NCBI RefSeq assembly: GCF_039522525.1
Contig: NZ_BAAADO010000004.1
Coordinates: 372,001 to 436,000 of the forward strand
DNA length: 64,000 bases
DNA from: Salinibacillus aidingensis
Lineage (GTDB): Bacteria; Bacillota; Bacilli; Bacillales; Alkalibacillaceae
Reading direction: 5' to 3'
Of this stretch, positions 17,742 through 25,511 are shown one piece after another. The notes beneath the pieces were generated by a model. That model saw nothing but the letters and a program-made list of their open reading frames with translations. It made no database searches and had not been told where the DNA came from. The stretch's first letter is position 1. Each line of letters opens with the position of its first letter. A program made the position numbers and the translations under genes.

Positions 17742-18284
17742 TTATTTTCCAGACAACTTAAACCGTTTAAGCAAACTTACATTTACAACATCATTAGATT
17801 TTCTTTCCAAAGAATAAACTGATACCGTATCAAGAATAAATTCCTCGCTAATTTCCTTTGATAATAATTCTTGAGTTTCTATATCTGTTAGAGATGAATT
17901 GTTACATAATGTGCAATGTGGCTTATAAGGAAATGGGTTTTCTAAAAATTTTATATCCGATTTTACAAGTTCTTTGTGTAATTCTCGAATAGGACCTTCA
18001 TCTTGTAAGGTAAAAAAGAAAATATCTGTATTTGGAAAGCTACTAACTTCTCCGAAATTACATTTAATCGGTTTTATTCGTGAGGTCACATCTTTAATCG
18101 TTGAATAGACATTACTTGGATTTTGTTCATATTGTAATACTCCTATTCCACTTGACCCAGTAACCGTTATTTCTGCGGGTAAAGACATTGTATAGTTATG
18201 TTCAGACCTTATCTTCTTTACTTTATCAGCAATTTTTTTAGGTAAATCCAATACTATGTATGTATCATTTTTAAAATCTTCCAT
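17742..18284 (-). CDS. 2'-5' RNA ligase/2H phosphoesterase-like protein
   Basis: This 180-residue protein resembles the 2H phosphoesterase (2'-5' RNA ligase) superfamily, whose members use two HxT/S motifs on cyclic or 2'-5' RNA phosphates. The C-terminal motif is present as PHCTLC near residue 141. At the N-terminal position I see PAEITVTGSSGIGV, so the first histidine appears replaced by Glu. The protein may bind rather than cleave, or belong to a divergent subfamily. The gene is A+T-rich and is the only gene inside the inverted-repeat element between glnA and lexA. That insertion is absent from the B. subtilis order, which suggests acquisition. Confidence 0.65.
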   Translation of the reverse strand: MEDFKNDTYIVLDLPKKIADKVKKIRSEHNYTMSLPAEITVTGSSGIGVLQYEQNPSNVYSTIKDVTSRIKPIKCNFGEVSSFPNTDIFFFTLQDEGPIRELHKELVKSDIKFLENPFPYKPHCTLCNNSSLTDIETQELLSKEISEEFILDTVSVYSLERKSNDVVNVSLLKRFKLSGK

Positions 18285-18546
18285 ACTAAGTCCCCCAAAC
18301 TTTTATTAAACTCTTCTGCCTCTTTAGTTTAAGTATATAATTTCACAATATCTTATATCTCTTTTATAACATATACTCGGATTTACCCTAAAATTCACAA
18401 AAGATAATACAATTACCCTATTTAACGTTAAAAATAACATAGCAATTATCACCCTACTAATCAACTGTTAGTGGACTGTTAATTTGTGTGCTAAATATAA
18501 AGCTAAAAGTGATGTTATTTATAAGTAAACATTGATATATAAACAA

Positions 18547-18587
18547 AAAATAGCATACCAAACAATGTGCTATTTGGTATGCTATTT
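18547..18587. terminator. Strong hairpin at the inner edge of the right inverted repeat
   Basis: AAATAGCATACCAAA and ATTTGGTATGCTATTT pair around a short loop. One arm is shared with the terminal inverted repeat. It may shield the element from incoming transcription or simply be part of its end structure. Confidence 0.6.
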
Positions 18588-18650
18588 AATCATTTATTTA
18601 GGTTTTTCTCCATCGAAAGTGAACTACTTACAATTAAGTAAGAGTCTTTT
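18578..18650 (-). repeat. Right terminal inverted repeat
   Basis: This is the right arm, inverted relative to 17518-17592. The element ends 26 bp before the lexA stop codon, so its insertion did not disturb lexA. Confidence 0.75.
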
Positions 18651-18676
18651 CTAAACTATAAATCTAGTTTTAAAAG

Positions 18677-19303
18677 TTAGTGTATTTCCCTGAATAATCC
18701 AATCACTTTCCCCAATATCGTCACATCACTAACAATAATCGGATCCATTGTTGCGTTTTCAGGCTGGAGTCGGATATAATCCTTTTCCTTAAAGAAACGC
18801 TTCACGGTTGCCTCCTCATCCTCCGTCATAGCGACAACGATTTCTCCGTTTTGAGCGGATCGCTGCTTACGAATAATTACCCGGTCGCCATCAAGAATAC
18901 CGGCTTCAATCATACTTTCTCCAGCAACATTCAAAACAAATAGATCGTCTTCTGAAATGGCCAGATGTTCTGGAACAGGTACATATTCCTCAATATTTTC
19001 GATTGCTGTAATAGGTTCACCGGCTGTTACCTTACCAATGACCGGTGCGTAAAAGGCTTCTGTTTTTGGAGCATTATTCATTTCCTCTTCCAGTTCCAGC
19101 ACTTCAATCGCTCTTGGTTTTGTTGGGTCTCTGCGTATAAAGCCCTTTTCTTCAAGTCTTGATAAATGTCCATGAACAGTAGAGCTGGAAGCGAGTCCTA
19201 CTGCTTGCGCAATTTCCCTTACTGAAGGTGGATAGCCTTTAGCCGTTACCTGCTCTTTTATGTATTCCATGATCGCCTCTTGCCTTTTGGATAGCTTGGT
19301 CAT
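18677..19303 (-). CDS. lexA: SOS repressor LexA
   Basis: LexA represses DNA-damage genes and self-cleaves when RecA is activated. The 208-residue protein has a winged-helix N-terminal domain (SVREIAQAVGLASSSTVHGHL), an Ala-Gly cleavage region (VTAGEP near residue 93), and the Ser/Lys catalytic pair in VAGESM and EEATVKRF. I take ATG 19303 as the start; GAGGTGAG lies just before it, while the frame running on to 19360 would add 19 residues across the promoter. It is divergent from the yneA-like and yneB genes, with LexA boxes between. Confidence 0.97.
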   Translation of the reverse strand: MTKLSKRQEAIMEYIKEQVTAKGYPPSVREIAQAVGLASSSTVHGHLSRLEEKGFIRRDPTKPRAIEVLELEEEMNNAPKTEAFYAPVIGKVTAGEPITAIENIEEYVPVPEHLAISEDDLFVLNVAGESMIEAGILDGDRVIIRKQRSAQNGEIVVAMTEDEEATVKRFFKEKDYIRLQPENATMDPIIVSDVTILGKVIGLFREIH

Positions 19304-19340
19304 ATTTTTCTCACCTCGTACATATATATCAATTGTCTGT

Positions 19341-19380
19341 ATTATAGCATGTATTTCCACTTTTCACAAACATTCGTTCG
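19341..19380 (-). promoter_or_regulatory. lexA promoter with LexA box
   Basis: On the minus strand, TTGTGA, a 17-bp spacer and TATAAT (complement of 19341-19346) form a promoter. CGAACGAATGTTTG (complement of 19367-19380) matches the Bacillus SOS box CGAACRNRYGTTYC closely and overlaps the -35, giving autoregulation. Confidence 0.85.
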
Positions 19381-19390
19381 GAAAAAACGG

Positions 19391-19446
19391 TTGACAGGAA
19401 CAGGTGTTCTGATATAATGAAAATAGACAAAAGCGAACAAAGGTTC
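19391..19446 (+). promoter_or_regulatory. SOS promoter of the yneA-like/yneB/ynzC operon, two LexA boxes
   Basis: TTGACA (19391-19396) and TATAAT (19413-19418) are 16 bp apart. GGAACAGGTGTTCT fills the spacer (19397-19410), so LexA would block polymerase. A second box, CGAACAAAGGTTCT, lies in the leader at 19433-19446. Confidence 0.85.
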
Positions 19447-19470
19447 TATTTTTGTTAGGAGGCGATTTTA

Positions 19471-19563
19471 ATGTTTAATAAAGTATCAAAAATCGACATT
19501 GCGTTTTATTCACTTTTCGGACTGACTCTAGTAATCTTATATTATGCATTATCTATTAGCTAA
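19471..19563 (+). CDS. YneA-like SOS membrane peptide (30 aa, no LysM)
   Basis: A 30-residue frame reads MFNKVSKIDIAFYSLFGLTL and continues through a second half of the same single membrane helix before stopping. An excellent TTAGGAGGCG ribosome-binding site precedes the ATG. It occupies the yneA position between lexA and yneB and is the first frame after the SOS promoter. B. subtilis YneA is about 105 residues, with an N-terminal membrane helix and a LysM domain, and halts division after DNA damage. Here only the membrane part exists. Equivalence to YneA is inferred from position, promoter and topology. Confidence 0.6.
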   Translation: MFNKVSKIDIAFYSLFGLTLVILYYALSIS

Positions 19564-19594
19564 GAGTTTTTTACATAGTTAAGAGGTGGAATTA

Positions 19595-20251
19595 TTGAGG
19601 GCGGTTATATACTGTCGTGTCAGCACAGACAAAGAAGAACAGACAACATCTATTAAAAGACAGAAGGAAGAACTCATTCAACTGGCAAATCAAAGCCATT
19701 ATGAGATAGCAGATATCATTGAAGAAAAACAAAGTGGTTATGAAATCGAGCGTGAAGGTATTTTCAGGATGCTGGAGCTTTTCTCATCAAATGAAGCGGA
19801 CGTACTCTTTATTCAGGACGAGACAAGGCTTGGCAGGGGCAATACAAAAATAGCTTTGCTCCACCAGCTTCAAAAACTGGGCATCCCAATATATACAATT
19901 TCCCACCAGGGAGAGATTCAACTCTCTGAATCGGACTCCATGGTTTTACAAATTGTATCGATCGTAGAAGAGTATCAGAGAAAGCTCCATAATATAAAGA
20001 TTAAAAGAGGAATGAAAAAGGCCGTATCAAATGGGTACAGGCCTGAAAATAATCTATCAAATATTCATGAGTCTCCTGGAAGAGAACGTAAGACATTTCC
20101 AATTGATGAAGTGGTTAAACTTAGAAATAACGGCTTAACTTTTGCTGAAATTGCTTCTACACTACGAGGTATGGGGTATGACGTATCAAAAGCAACCGTT
20201 CATCGCAGATTCCAGGAGTATACGCTTGAAAATCAAAATAAATCCATGTAA
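19595..20251 (+). CDS. yneB: Serine recombinase/resolvase-family protein YneB
   Basis: This 218-residue protein is a small serine recombinase. It opens RAVIYCRVSTDKEEQ, with the catalytic Ser and flanking Tyr/Arg of resolvases, and has DETRLGRGN around residue 85. A C-terminal helix-turn-helix shows NGLTFAEIASTLRGMGYDVS. B. subtilis YneB is SOS-induced and its biological target is unknown. I prefer TTG at 19595 because AGAGGTGG sits at proper spacing; an in-frame GTG at 19586 overlaps that site. It follows the yneA-like peptide in the SOS operon. Confidence 0.9.
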   Translation: MRAVIYCRVSTDKEEQTTSIKRQKEELIQLANQSHYEIADIIEEKQSGYEIEREGIFRMLELFSSNEADVLFIQDETRLGRGNTKIALLHQLQKLGIPIYTISHQGEIQLSESDSMVLQIVSIVEEYQRKLHNIKIKRGMKKAVSNGYRPENNLSNIHESPGRERKTFPIDEVVKLRNNGLTFAEIASTLRGMGYDVSKATVHRRFQEYTLENQNKSM

Positions 20252-20263
20252 GATTAACAAAAG

Positions 20264-20307
20264 AGCAAGCAAGAGTCTGTAATAGTGACGCTTGCTTTTT
20301 GTTTTTG
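20264..20307 (+). terminator. Terminator after yneB
   Basis: AGCAAGC and GCTTGCT flank a 19-nt loop and are followed by TTTTGTTTTT. It lies between yneB and ynzC, so ynzC may be read by partial readthrough or from its own promoter. Confidence 0.7.
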
Positions 20308-20413
20308 GCAAGGGCTCTGCAGGCAAAACGTGGCAAGCGGTGTGTGTTTCCTGTAAGCAGAGTCAGTAGAAATTGTGAAAATTGTCTTGATTATAAATGT
20401 AAGGAGCGTTCAT

Positions 20414-20647
20414 ATGTTATCACAGGATAAAATTGATCGTATCAATTATTTAGCCAATAAATCGAAAAATGAAGGATTAACTGAAGAGGAGAAAAAAGAG
20501 CAGAATGATTTACGTCAGGCCTATTTAAAAAACTTGCGTAAATCTTTTAAGAGTCAGCTTACTTCCATGAAGGTTGTTGATCCAGAGGGGAATGATGTGA
20601 CCCCGCAGAAGGTTAAGGACGAAAAAGAACGAAAGAAAAAGCATTAA
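20414..20647 (+). CDS. ynzC: DUF896 protein YnzC
   Basis: This 77-residue, highly charged protein of the DUF896 family begins MLSQDKIDRINYLANKSKNE and contains LTEEEKKEQNDLRQAYL, the helical-hairpin signature. Its function is unknown; it is part of the lexA-adjacent SOS operon in Bacillus. The ATG at 20414 has AAGGAGCG ahead of it; an in-frame ATG at 20375 adds 13 residues without a better ribosome-binding site. Confidence 0.9.
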   Translation: MLSQDKIDRINYLANKSKNEGLTEEEKKEQNDLRQAYLKNLRKSFKSQLTSMKVVDPEGNDVTPQKVKDEKERKKKH

Positions 20648-20659
20648 AATACTATTTTG

Positions 20660-20697
20660 AAAAGCCTTATTCAGTTCGATGGATAGGGCTTTTTATA
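20660..20697 (+). terminator. Terminator after ynzC
   Basis: AAAGCCTTAT pairs with ATAGGGCTTT around a 12-nt loop and is followed by TTTTAT. Confidence 0.8.
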
Positions 20698-20847
20698 TGT
20701 ATAAAAGTCTTGGTTTAATTGATAATAATAAGAGATTTTATTGAACATTTCCTTACGTATAACGATTTTTGCTTGTATCCTTTGATGTTTCATTATACGA
20801 TAAATAATGTGGATTACATAATTGCAAGGATGAAAGGAGATTGCGAC

Positions 20848-22851
20848 ATGTCAGCAGACATTGAACAAAAATCAATAAATACGATACGAACATTAACCAT
20901 TGATGCCGTACAAAAGGCTAATTCAGGACATCCTGGAATGCCAATGGGAACGGCTCCAATGGCCTATACACTTTGGACAGAATTTATGAATCAGAACCCT
21001 GAAAATGCCAGCTGGTTTAACAGGGATCGTTTTGTCCTTTCCGCAGGTCATGGTTCTATGCTTTTATATTCATTATTACATTTATCAGGCTATGATGTGA
21101 CCATGGATGATATAAAGAACTTCCGTCAATGGGGTTCAAGAACACCAGGACACCCTGAATTCGGACATACAAATGGAGTAGAGGCTACAACAGGTCCATT
21201 AGGACAAGGACTGTCTATGGCAGTTGGAATGGCTATGGCTGAACAGTACTTAGCCGGAAAATACAATCGCGACAAATATAATGTCATTGATCATTATACC
21301 TATACCGTCTGTGGTGATGGGGATTTAATGGAAGGTATCTCTCATGAAGCAGCATCCTTAGCTGGTCACTTAAAGCTTGGTAAGCTCGTCATGCTATATG
21401 ATTCCAATGATATTTCCTTAGACGGTGATTTGGATCGTTCTTTCTCAGAAAACGTTCAGCAGCGTTTCGAAGCATATGGATGGCAGGTTATCCGTGTAGA
21501 AGACGGCAATGATCTGGCAGCTATTCGCAAGGCAATTAAAGAAGCGAAAGCTAATACAGATCAGCCTACACTCATTGAAGTAAAAACGGTTATCGGCTTT
21601 GGTGCGCCAAATAAATCAGGCAAATCAGACGCTCATGGTGCTCCGTTAGGTGAGACGGAAATCACGATGACAAAGGAATACTATCAGTGGGAGCATGAAC
21701 CGTTTCATGTACCTCATGAAGTTTATGAAGACTTCAAGCATAAAGTTCAGGAGGCTGGCGCAAAAAAAGAAAACGAATGGAACGAATTATTTTCCAAATA
21801 TAAGGAGCAACACCCAGAGTTGGCTAAGGAATTAGAAACAGCTATCAACGAAGAGCTTCCAGAAGGCTGGTATAATGACCTTCCTGACTATGAAGTGGGA
21901 GAAGACTCCCCGGCAACACGCGCAGCTTCAGGATCAGCATTAAATGCTATCGCCAAACGGGTTCCAAACTTTATTGGTGGCAGTGCAGATCTTGCCGGAT
22001 CTAATAAGACCACCATTAAAGATGAAGCTGATTTTACATCTAAAGACTACAGTGGTCGTAATATCTGGTTTGGTGTCCGCGAATTTGGAATGGCTGCGGC
22101 TATTAATGGAATGACATTGCATGGCGGGCTGAAAGTATTTGGCGGTACATTCTTTGTATTTAGTGATTACTTACGTCCGGCCATACGTTTATCATCACTA
22201 ATGAATCTGCCTGTTACCTATGTGCTTACACACGATTCAATAGCTGTAGGGGAGGATGGACCTACCCACGAGCCAGTAGAACAGCTTCCATCATTACGTG
22301 CAATGCCAAACCTTTCCTTAATTAGACCTGCAGATGGTTATGAAACGAATGCAGCATGGAGATTAGCCCTTGAGGCTGAAGATCATCCAACCGCACTAGT
22401 ATTAACCAGACAGGGATTACCTACATTAGAAGGAACAAAGGAAAAGGCATATGAAGGTGTAAAGAAAGGGGCCTATGTAGTATCCCCGGCAGAAAAAGAA
22501 ACAGCTGATGTCTTATTACTTGCTTCAGGATCCGAAGTACAGTTGGCTGTAAAAGCCCAACAGGAACTCAAATCAAAAGATATTGATGCATCCGTTGTGA
22601 GTATGCCTTCCTGGGATCGCTTTGAGAAGCAATCTGAGCAATATAAAGAGGAAGTCCTTCCTGGAAATGTGAAAAAGCGTTTGGGAATTGAAATGGCTGC
22701 CCCATTTGGCTGGGAGCGTTATGTAGGGGATGAAGGAAAAGTGCTTGGCATTGATAAATATGGAGCATCTGCCCCTGGCGATAAAGTCGTTGCTGAATAT
22801 GGATTTACAGTTGAAAATGTTGTTAAGCAAGTAGAGGATTTACTTAAATAA
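20848..22851 (+). CDS. tkt: Transketolase
   Basis: Transketolase moves two-carbon ketol units between sugar phosphates in the pentose phosphate pathway, using thiamine diphosphate. The 667-residue protein has NSGHPGMPMG near residue 23, GPLGQGL, and the ThDP motif starting GDGDLMEG near 155. It also has DGPTHEPVEQLPSLRAMPN around 470 and a C-terminal domain. I use ATG 20848 after AAAGGAGA; the frame runs upstream to 20719 but the extra 43 residues are not transketolase-like. Its position between ynzC and sirA is conserved. Confidence 0.97.
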   Translation: MSADIEQKSINTIRTLTIDAVQKANSGHPGMPMGTAPMAYTLWTEFMNQNPENASWFNRDRFVLSAGHGSMLLYSLLHLSGYDVTMDDIKNFRQWGSRTPGHPEFGHTNGVEATTGPLGQGLSMAVGMAMAEQYLAGKYNRDKYNVIDHYTYTVCGDGDLMEGISHEAASLAGHLKLGKLVMLYDSNDISLDGDLDRSFSENVQQRFEAYGWQVIRVEDGNDLAAIRKAIKEAKANTDQPTLIEVKTVIGFGAPNKSGKSDAHGAPLGETEITMTKEYYQWEHEPFHVPHEVYEDFKHKVQEAGAKKENEWNELFSKYKEQHPELAKELETAINEELPEGWYNDLPDYEVGEDSPATRAASGSALNAIAKRVPNFIGGSADLAGSNKTTIKDEADFTSKDYSGRNIWFGVREFGMAAAINGMTLHGGLKVFGGTFFVFSDYLRPAIRLSSLMNLPVTYVLTHDSIAVGEDGPTHEPVEQLPSLRAMPNLSLIRPADGYETNAAWRLALEAEDHPTALVLTRQGLPTLEGTKEKAYEGVKKGAYVVSPAEKETADVLLLASGSEVQLAVKAQQELKSKDIDASVVSMPSWDRFEKQSEQYKEEVLPGNVKKRLGIEMAAPFGWERYVGDEGKVLGIDKYGASAPGDKVVAEYGFTVENVVKQVEDLLK

Positions 22852-22863
22852 TGATCTCTCTTT

Positions 22864-22895
22864 GCGGCGCCAATAGCATTATTGGCGTCGCTTTC
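22864..22895 (+). terminator. Terminator after tkt
   Basis: GCGGCGCCAATA and TATTGGCGTCGC form a 12-bp stem with a 4-nt loop, followed by TTTC. Confidence 0.85.
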
Positions 22896-22996
22896 TGTTG
22901 AAAATGCTGCAAAAAAACCAAAGACTATTCGACTGAATTTGGCAGATTTTTGATTAGGATTTCTGATAGAATGGACTCTAATAAGGAGGACTGGCT

Positions 22997-23422
22997 ATGC
23001 AGAAATTCTCGCTGTTTTTAATAAAGGAAAATGTAGCAGATGCGTATTATCATAAGAGTGATATCCTGTTTCACTTTTTGCAAAAGTATCCCTCACTAAA
23101 AAGTGATGAAGTTTACAGAAAACAGTTTCTTTATATTACTCAGGAGATTTCTACAGATCACCTGATTCAGTTTATTCAAAAGCAATATCCGACTCAAAGT
23201 GTGAGGACAAGCGCTCATCAGCTTTACATAACCTACCAGTCAACTCATATAAAAATAACAGTAAATCCAACAGAGTGTACGGTGGAAGGCTCATCCTTGC
23301 ATGAGGTTGAACAGTTCGTTTTTGAATATTTACGATCCTTTTATTCCACATTTTTTGTTGTAAACATAGCTGACCAGCAATTCGGCTGGCTGTCGCCACA
23401 ACGAAAAAGACTAATGATTTAA
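22997..23422 (+). CDS. sirA: Sporulation inhibitor of replication SirA
   Basis: SirA binds domain I of DnaA and blocks new rounds of replication as cells enter sporulation. The 141-residue protein starts MQKFSLFLIKENVADAYYH, the family's characteristic beginning, and ends FGWLSPQRKRLMI, matching the conserved Gly-Trp-Leu C-terminal motif. An AAGGAGG ribosome-binding site precedes the ATG. It lies between tkt and yneF, as in B. subtilis (yneE). Sequence divergence is high in this family, so position matters for the call. Confidence 0.87.
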   Translation: MQKFSLFLIKENVADAYYHKSDILFHFLQKYPSLKSDEVYRKQFLYITQEISTDHLIQFIQKQYPTQSVRTSAHQLYITYQSTHIKITVNPTECTVEGSSLHEVEQFVFEYLRSFYSTFFVVNIADQQFGWLSPQRKRLMI

Positions 23423-23495
23423 CACGCGACTATTGTCATATGATGCGGTTTTTACTATACTGTATGAGAAACAACACGAAGGAGGAAACGTTTTT

Positions 23496-23717
23496 ATGAG
23501 TACGTTATGGGTTGTACTTATTGCTATTCTTGCTTTAATAGCCGGTGTTGCCCTCGGTTTCTTTATAGCAAGAAAGTACATGATGAATTACCTGAAGAAA
23601 AATCCACCAATTAATGAACAAATGCTTCGTACAATGATGATGCAAATGGGGCAAAAGCCATCACAGAAAAAAATCAAACAAATGATGCGTTCCATGAACA
23701 ATCAGATGGACAAATAG
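23496..23717 (+). CDS. yneF: UPF0154 membrane protein YneF
   Basis: This 73-residue protein has one N-terminal membrane helix (LWVVLIAILALIAGVALGFF) followed by RKYMMNYLKKNPPINEQMLR, the UPF0154 signature. Its function is unknown. ATG 23496 follows AAGGAGG; an in-frame upstream ATG at 23433 has no such site. It is conserved next to sirA and ccdA. Confidence 0.92.
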   Translation: MSTLWVVLIAILALIAGVALGFFIARKYMMNYLKKNPPINEQMLRTMMMQMGQKPSQKKIKQMMRSMNNQMDK

Positions 23718-23721
23718 AGAT

Positions 23722-23757
23722 AAATCCTTCTTCGCCTGGAAGAAGGATTTATTTTTA
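23722..23757 (+). terminator. Terminator after yneF
   Basis: AAATCCTTCTTC and GAAGAAGGATTT form a perfect 12-bp stem with a 5-nt loop, followed by ATTTTT. Confidence 0.92.
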
Positions 23758-23867
23758 ATGAATGTTCACGAAATTGTCATGATTGATATAGTGTGAAAAG
23801 AGGGAAGCGGTGGTTTCTCTGTTAAAATTGACTTGGGTATCTGGTAAGGTAAAGGAGAGATTACATA

Positions 23868-24575
23868 ATGGGAGAAGAAGTTAACCTTTTATTAGCATTT
23901 GGAGCAGGATTTTTATCTTTTATATCTCCGTGTGTATTGCCGCTTTACCCTGTTGTTCTATCTTATGTGACAGGAATGAGTGTAAGTGAATTAAAATCAG
24001 AGAATGCAGTCATGAGTCGTCGCAGCTTATTTCACATGATTGCCTTTTTAATTGGTTTCTCCATCATATTTCTTATATTAGGCTTCAGTACTACAGCGTT
24101 TGGAGAGTTCTTTAAGGAATACCGGGAATTTATTCGACAGATCGGAGCCATACTAATGGTGTTTTTCGGTTTAGTGATGGCAGGGCTGTTTAACTTTGAA
24201 TTTTTAATGAAGGAAAGACGAATGTCCTTTAAAAACCGGCCATCCGGTTATATTGGTTCAGCTTTTATAGGACTGGCATTTTCGATGAGCTGGACACCGT
24301 GTACAGGACCGATTTTAGGTGCTGTACTGGGGCTTGTAGGAACACAGCCGGAAACAGGAATCTTTTTAATGATTGCTTATACTTTAGGTTTTTCCATTCC
24401 ATTTTTAGCTTTATCCTTCTTTGTAGGTAAACTTGACTGGATGAAACGAAACAGTGAAAAAATTGTTAAAATTGGCGGTTACGTCATGATTATTCTGGGA
24501 ATTGTGCTCTTTTTTGACTGGATGCGTTTTATCACAGCTTATCTTGCTGGTCTCTTTGATTTCCAGGGTTTTTAA
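23868..24575 (+). CDS. ccdA: Cytochrome c biogenesis/thiol transport protein CcdA
   Basis: CcdA is a DsbD-type membrane protein that carries reducing power across the membrane for cytochrome c maturation and spore thiol reduction. The 235-residue protein has six predicted membrane helices. Its two redox cysteines sit in FISPCVLPLYP (near residue 22) and SWTPCTGPILG (near 144). The ribosome-binding site is AAGGAGAG. It lies upstream of mrpB, yneI and ccdC, the B. subtilis ccdA-yneI-ccdC group with one extra gene inserted. Confidence 0.95.
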   Translation: MGEEVNLLLAFGAGFLSFISPCVLPLYPVVLSYVTGMSVSELKSENAVMSRRSLFHMIAFLIGFSIIFLILGFSTTAFGEFFKEYREFIRQIGAILMVFFGLVMAGLFNFEFLMKERRMSFKNRPSGYIGSAFIGLAFSMSWTPCTGPILGAVLGLVGTQPETGIFLMIAYTLGFSIPFLALSFFVGKLDWMKRNSEKIVKIGGYVMIILGIVLFFDWMRFITAYLAGLFDFQGF

Positions 24576-24655
24576 TTTAACAAAAGGGAAAAAGTTGTTA
24601 AAATGATTAATTTTATATTAAGATAGAAAACATAAGGGAAAAGTAGGAGGATTTT

Positions 24656-25078
24656 ATGAGACATAACGATTTAATTTTAAGAACAATGACAGCACTAATC
24701 GCTTTTATACTCCTGGGTTTTTCCATTTATTTATTTTTGGCTGGTCACCAGTCTCCTGGTGGTGGATTTATAGGAGGACTCATGACCTCCGCAGCCATTG
24801 TATTAATGTATATGGCGTATGGTTTAAGACCAATAGAAAAAATCTTACCTGTTAATTTTAAACTTTTAATACCAACAGGCTTGCTGATTGCCACGTTAAC
24901 CGGAATTGGATCTTTTATATTTGGAGAACCATTTTTAAGTCAGACATATGGACATTTCCACTTACCAATTTTCGGGGATTCAGAGCTTGCAACAGCTATG
25001 CTGTTTGATTTAGGTGTGTACTTAACCGTTGTAGGTGTAACGCTGACAATCATGCTTACGATTGCAAGTGATGAATAA
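24656..25078 (+). CDS. Solitary MrpB/MnhB-type Na+/H+ antiporter subunit
   Basis: The 140-residue protein has four predicted membrane helices and the MnhB-family signature SPGGGFIGGL near residues 31-40, followed by a YGLRP loop. MrpB is one of six or seven subunits of the Mrp Na+/H+ antiporter, normally encoded in an mrpABCDEFG operon. None of the other subunits are here. It stands between ccdA and yneI, where B. subtilis has no gene. It has its own GTAGGAGG ribosome-binding site. It may be a stand-alone paralogue with a separate role. Confidence 0.85.
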   Translation: MRHNDLILRTMTALIAFILLGFSIYLFLAGHQSPGGGFIGGLMTSAAIVLMYMAYGLRPIEKILPVNFKLLIPTGLLIATLTGIGSFIFGEPFLSQTYGHFHLPIFGDSELATAMLFDLGVYLTVVGVTLTIMLTIASDE

Positions 25079-25116
25079 AGTAGATAAAGTTCATTATAAA
25101 TTGGGGAGAGATCGGA

Positions 25117-25479
25117 ATGGGGAAAGTCCTTGTAGTAGATGATGCACAGTTTATGAGATTAACGTTATCAAATATTCTGACAAAAGGTGGCCATGAAGTG
25201 GTTGGGGAAGCTTCAGACGGCCAGGAAGCGATTGATCTGTATAAACAATTACAGCCGGAACTCGTTACGATGGATATTACGATGCCCAATCTGGATGGCA
25301 TGGATGCGGCTGAAGCAATCATAGAAAATGATCCTGATGCAAGGATTATTATGTGCTCAGCTGTTGGACAGCAGAAAGTAGTGGTACAGGCCATTCAGCT
25401 GGGAGCCAAAGATTTTATTGTGAAACCCTTTGATGAGTCGAGGGTATTAGATACAATAAACCGTGTATTACATAATTAG
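25117..25479 (+). CDS. yneI: Single-domain CheY-like response regulator YneI
   Basis: This 120-residue protein consists only of a receiver domain. The acidic pair DD lies near residue 8, the phosphoacceptor Asp is in VTMDITMPNLDGM near residue 53, a Ser is in CSAVGQQ, and the Lys is in IVKPFDE near residue 103. There is no output domain. Its partner kinase is unknown. It lies between mrpB and ccdC, matching the B. subtilis yneI position. Confidence 0.92.
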   Translation: MGKVLVVDDAQFMRLTLSNILTKGGHEVVGEASDGQEAIDLYKQLQPELVTMDITMPNLDGMDAAEAIIENDPDARIIMCSAVGQQKVVVQAIQLGAKDFIVKPFDESRVLDTINRVLHN

Positions 25480-25511
25480 ATGAGCTTTGGATTCGAGAAC
25501 GTACCGAAAGA

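Larger units (their letters stand above)
17518..18650. mobile_element. 1.1-kb element bounded by long inverted repeats, without transposase
   Basis: The left end (17518-17592) and the complement of the right end (18578-18650) share, in the same order and nearly the same spacing: AAAAGACTCTTAC, AAGTAGTTCACTT, TGGAGAAAA, a 16-nt variable stretch, and AAATAGCATA. This makes imperfect terminal inverted repeats of about 75 bp around one gene. There is no transposase frame inside. Interpretation as a non-autonomous mobile element with a passenger gene is inference; target-site duplications are not evident. Confidence 0.6.
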
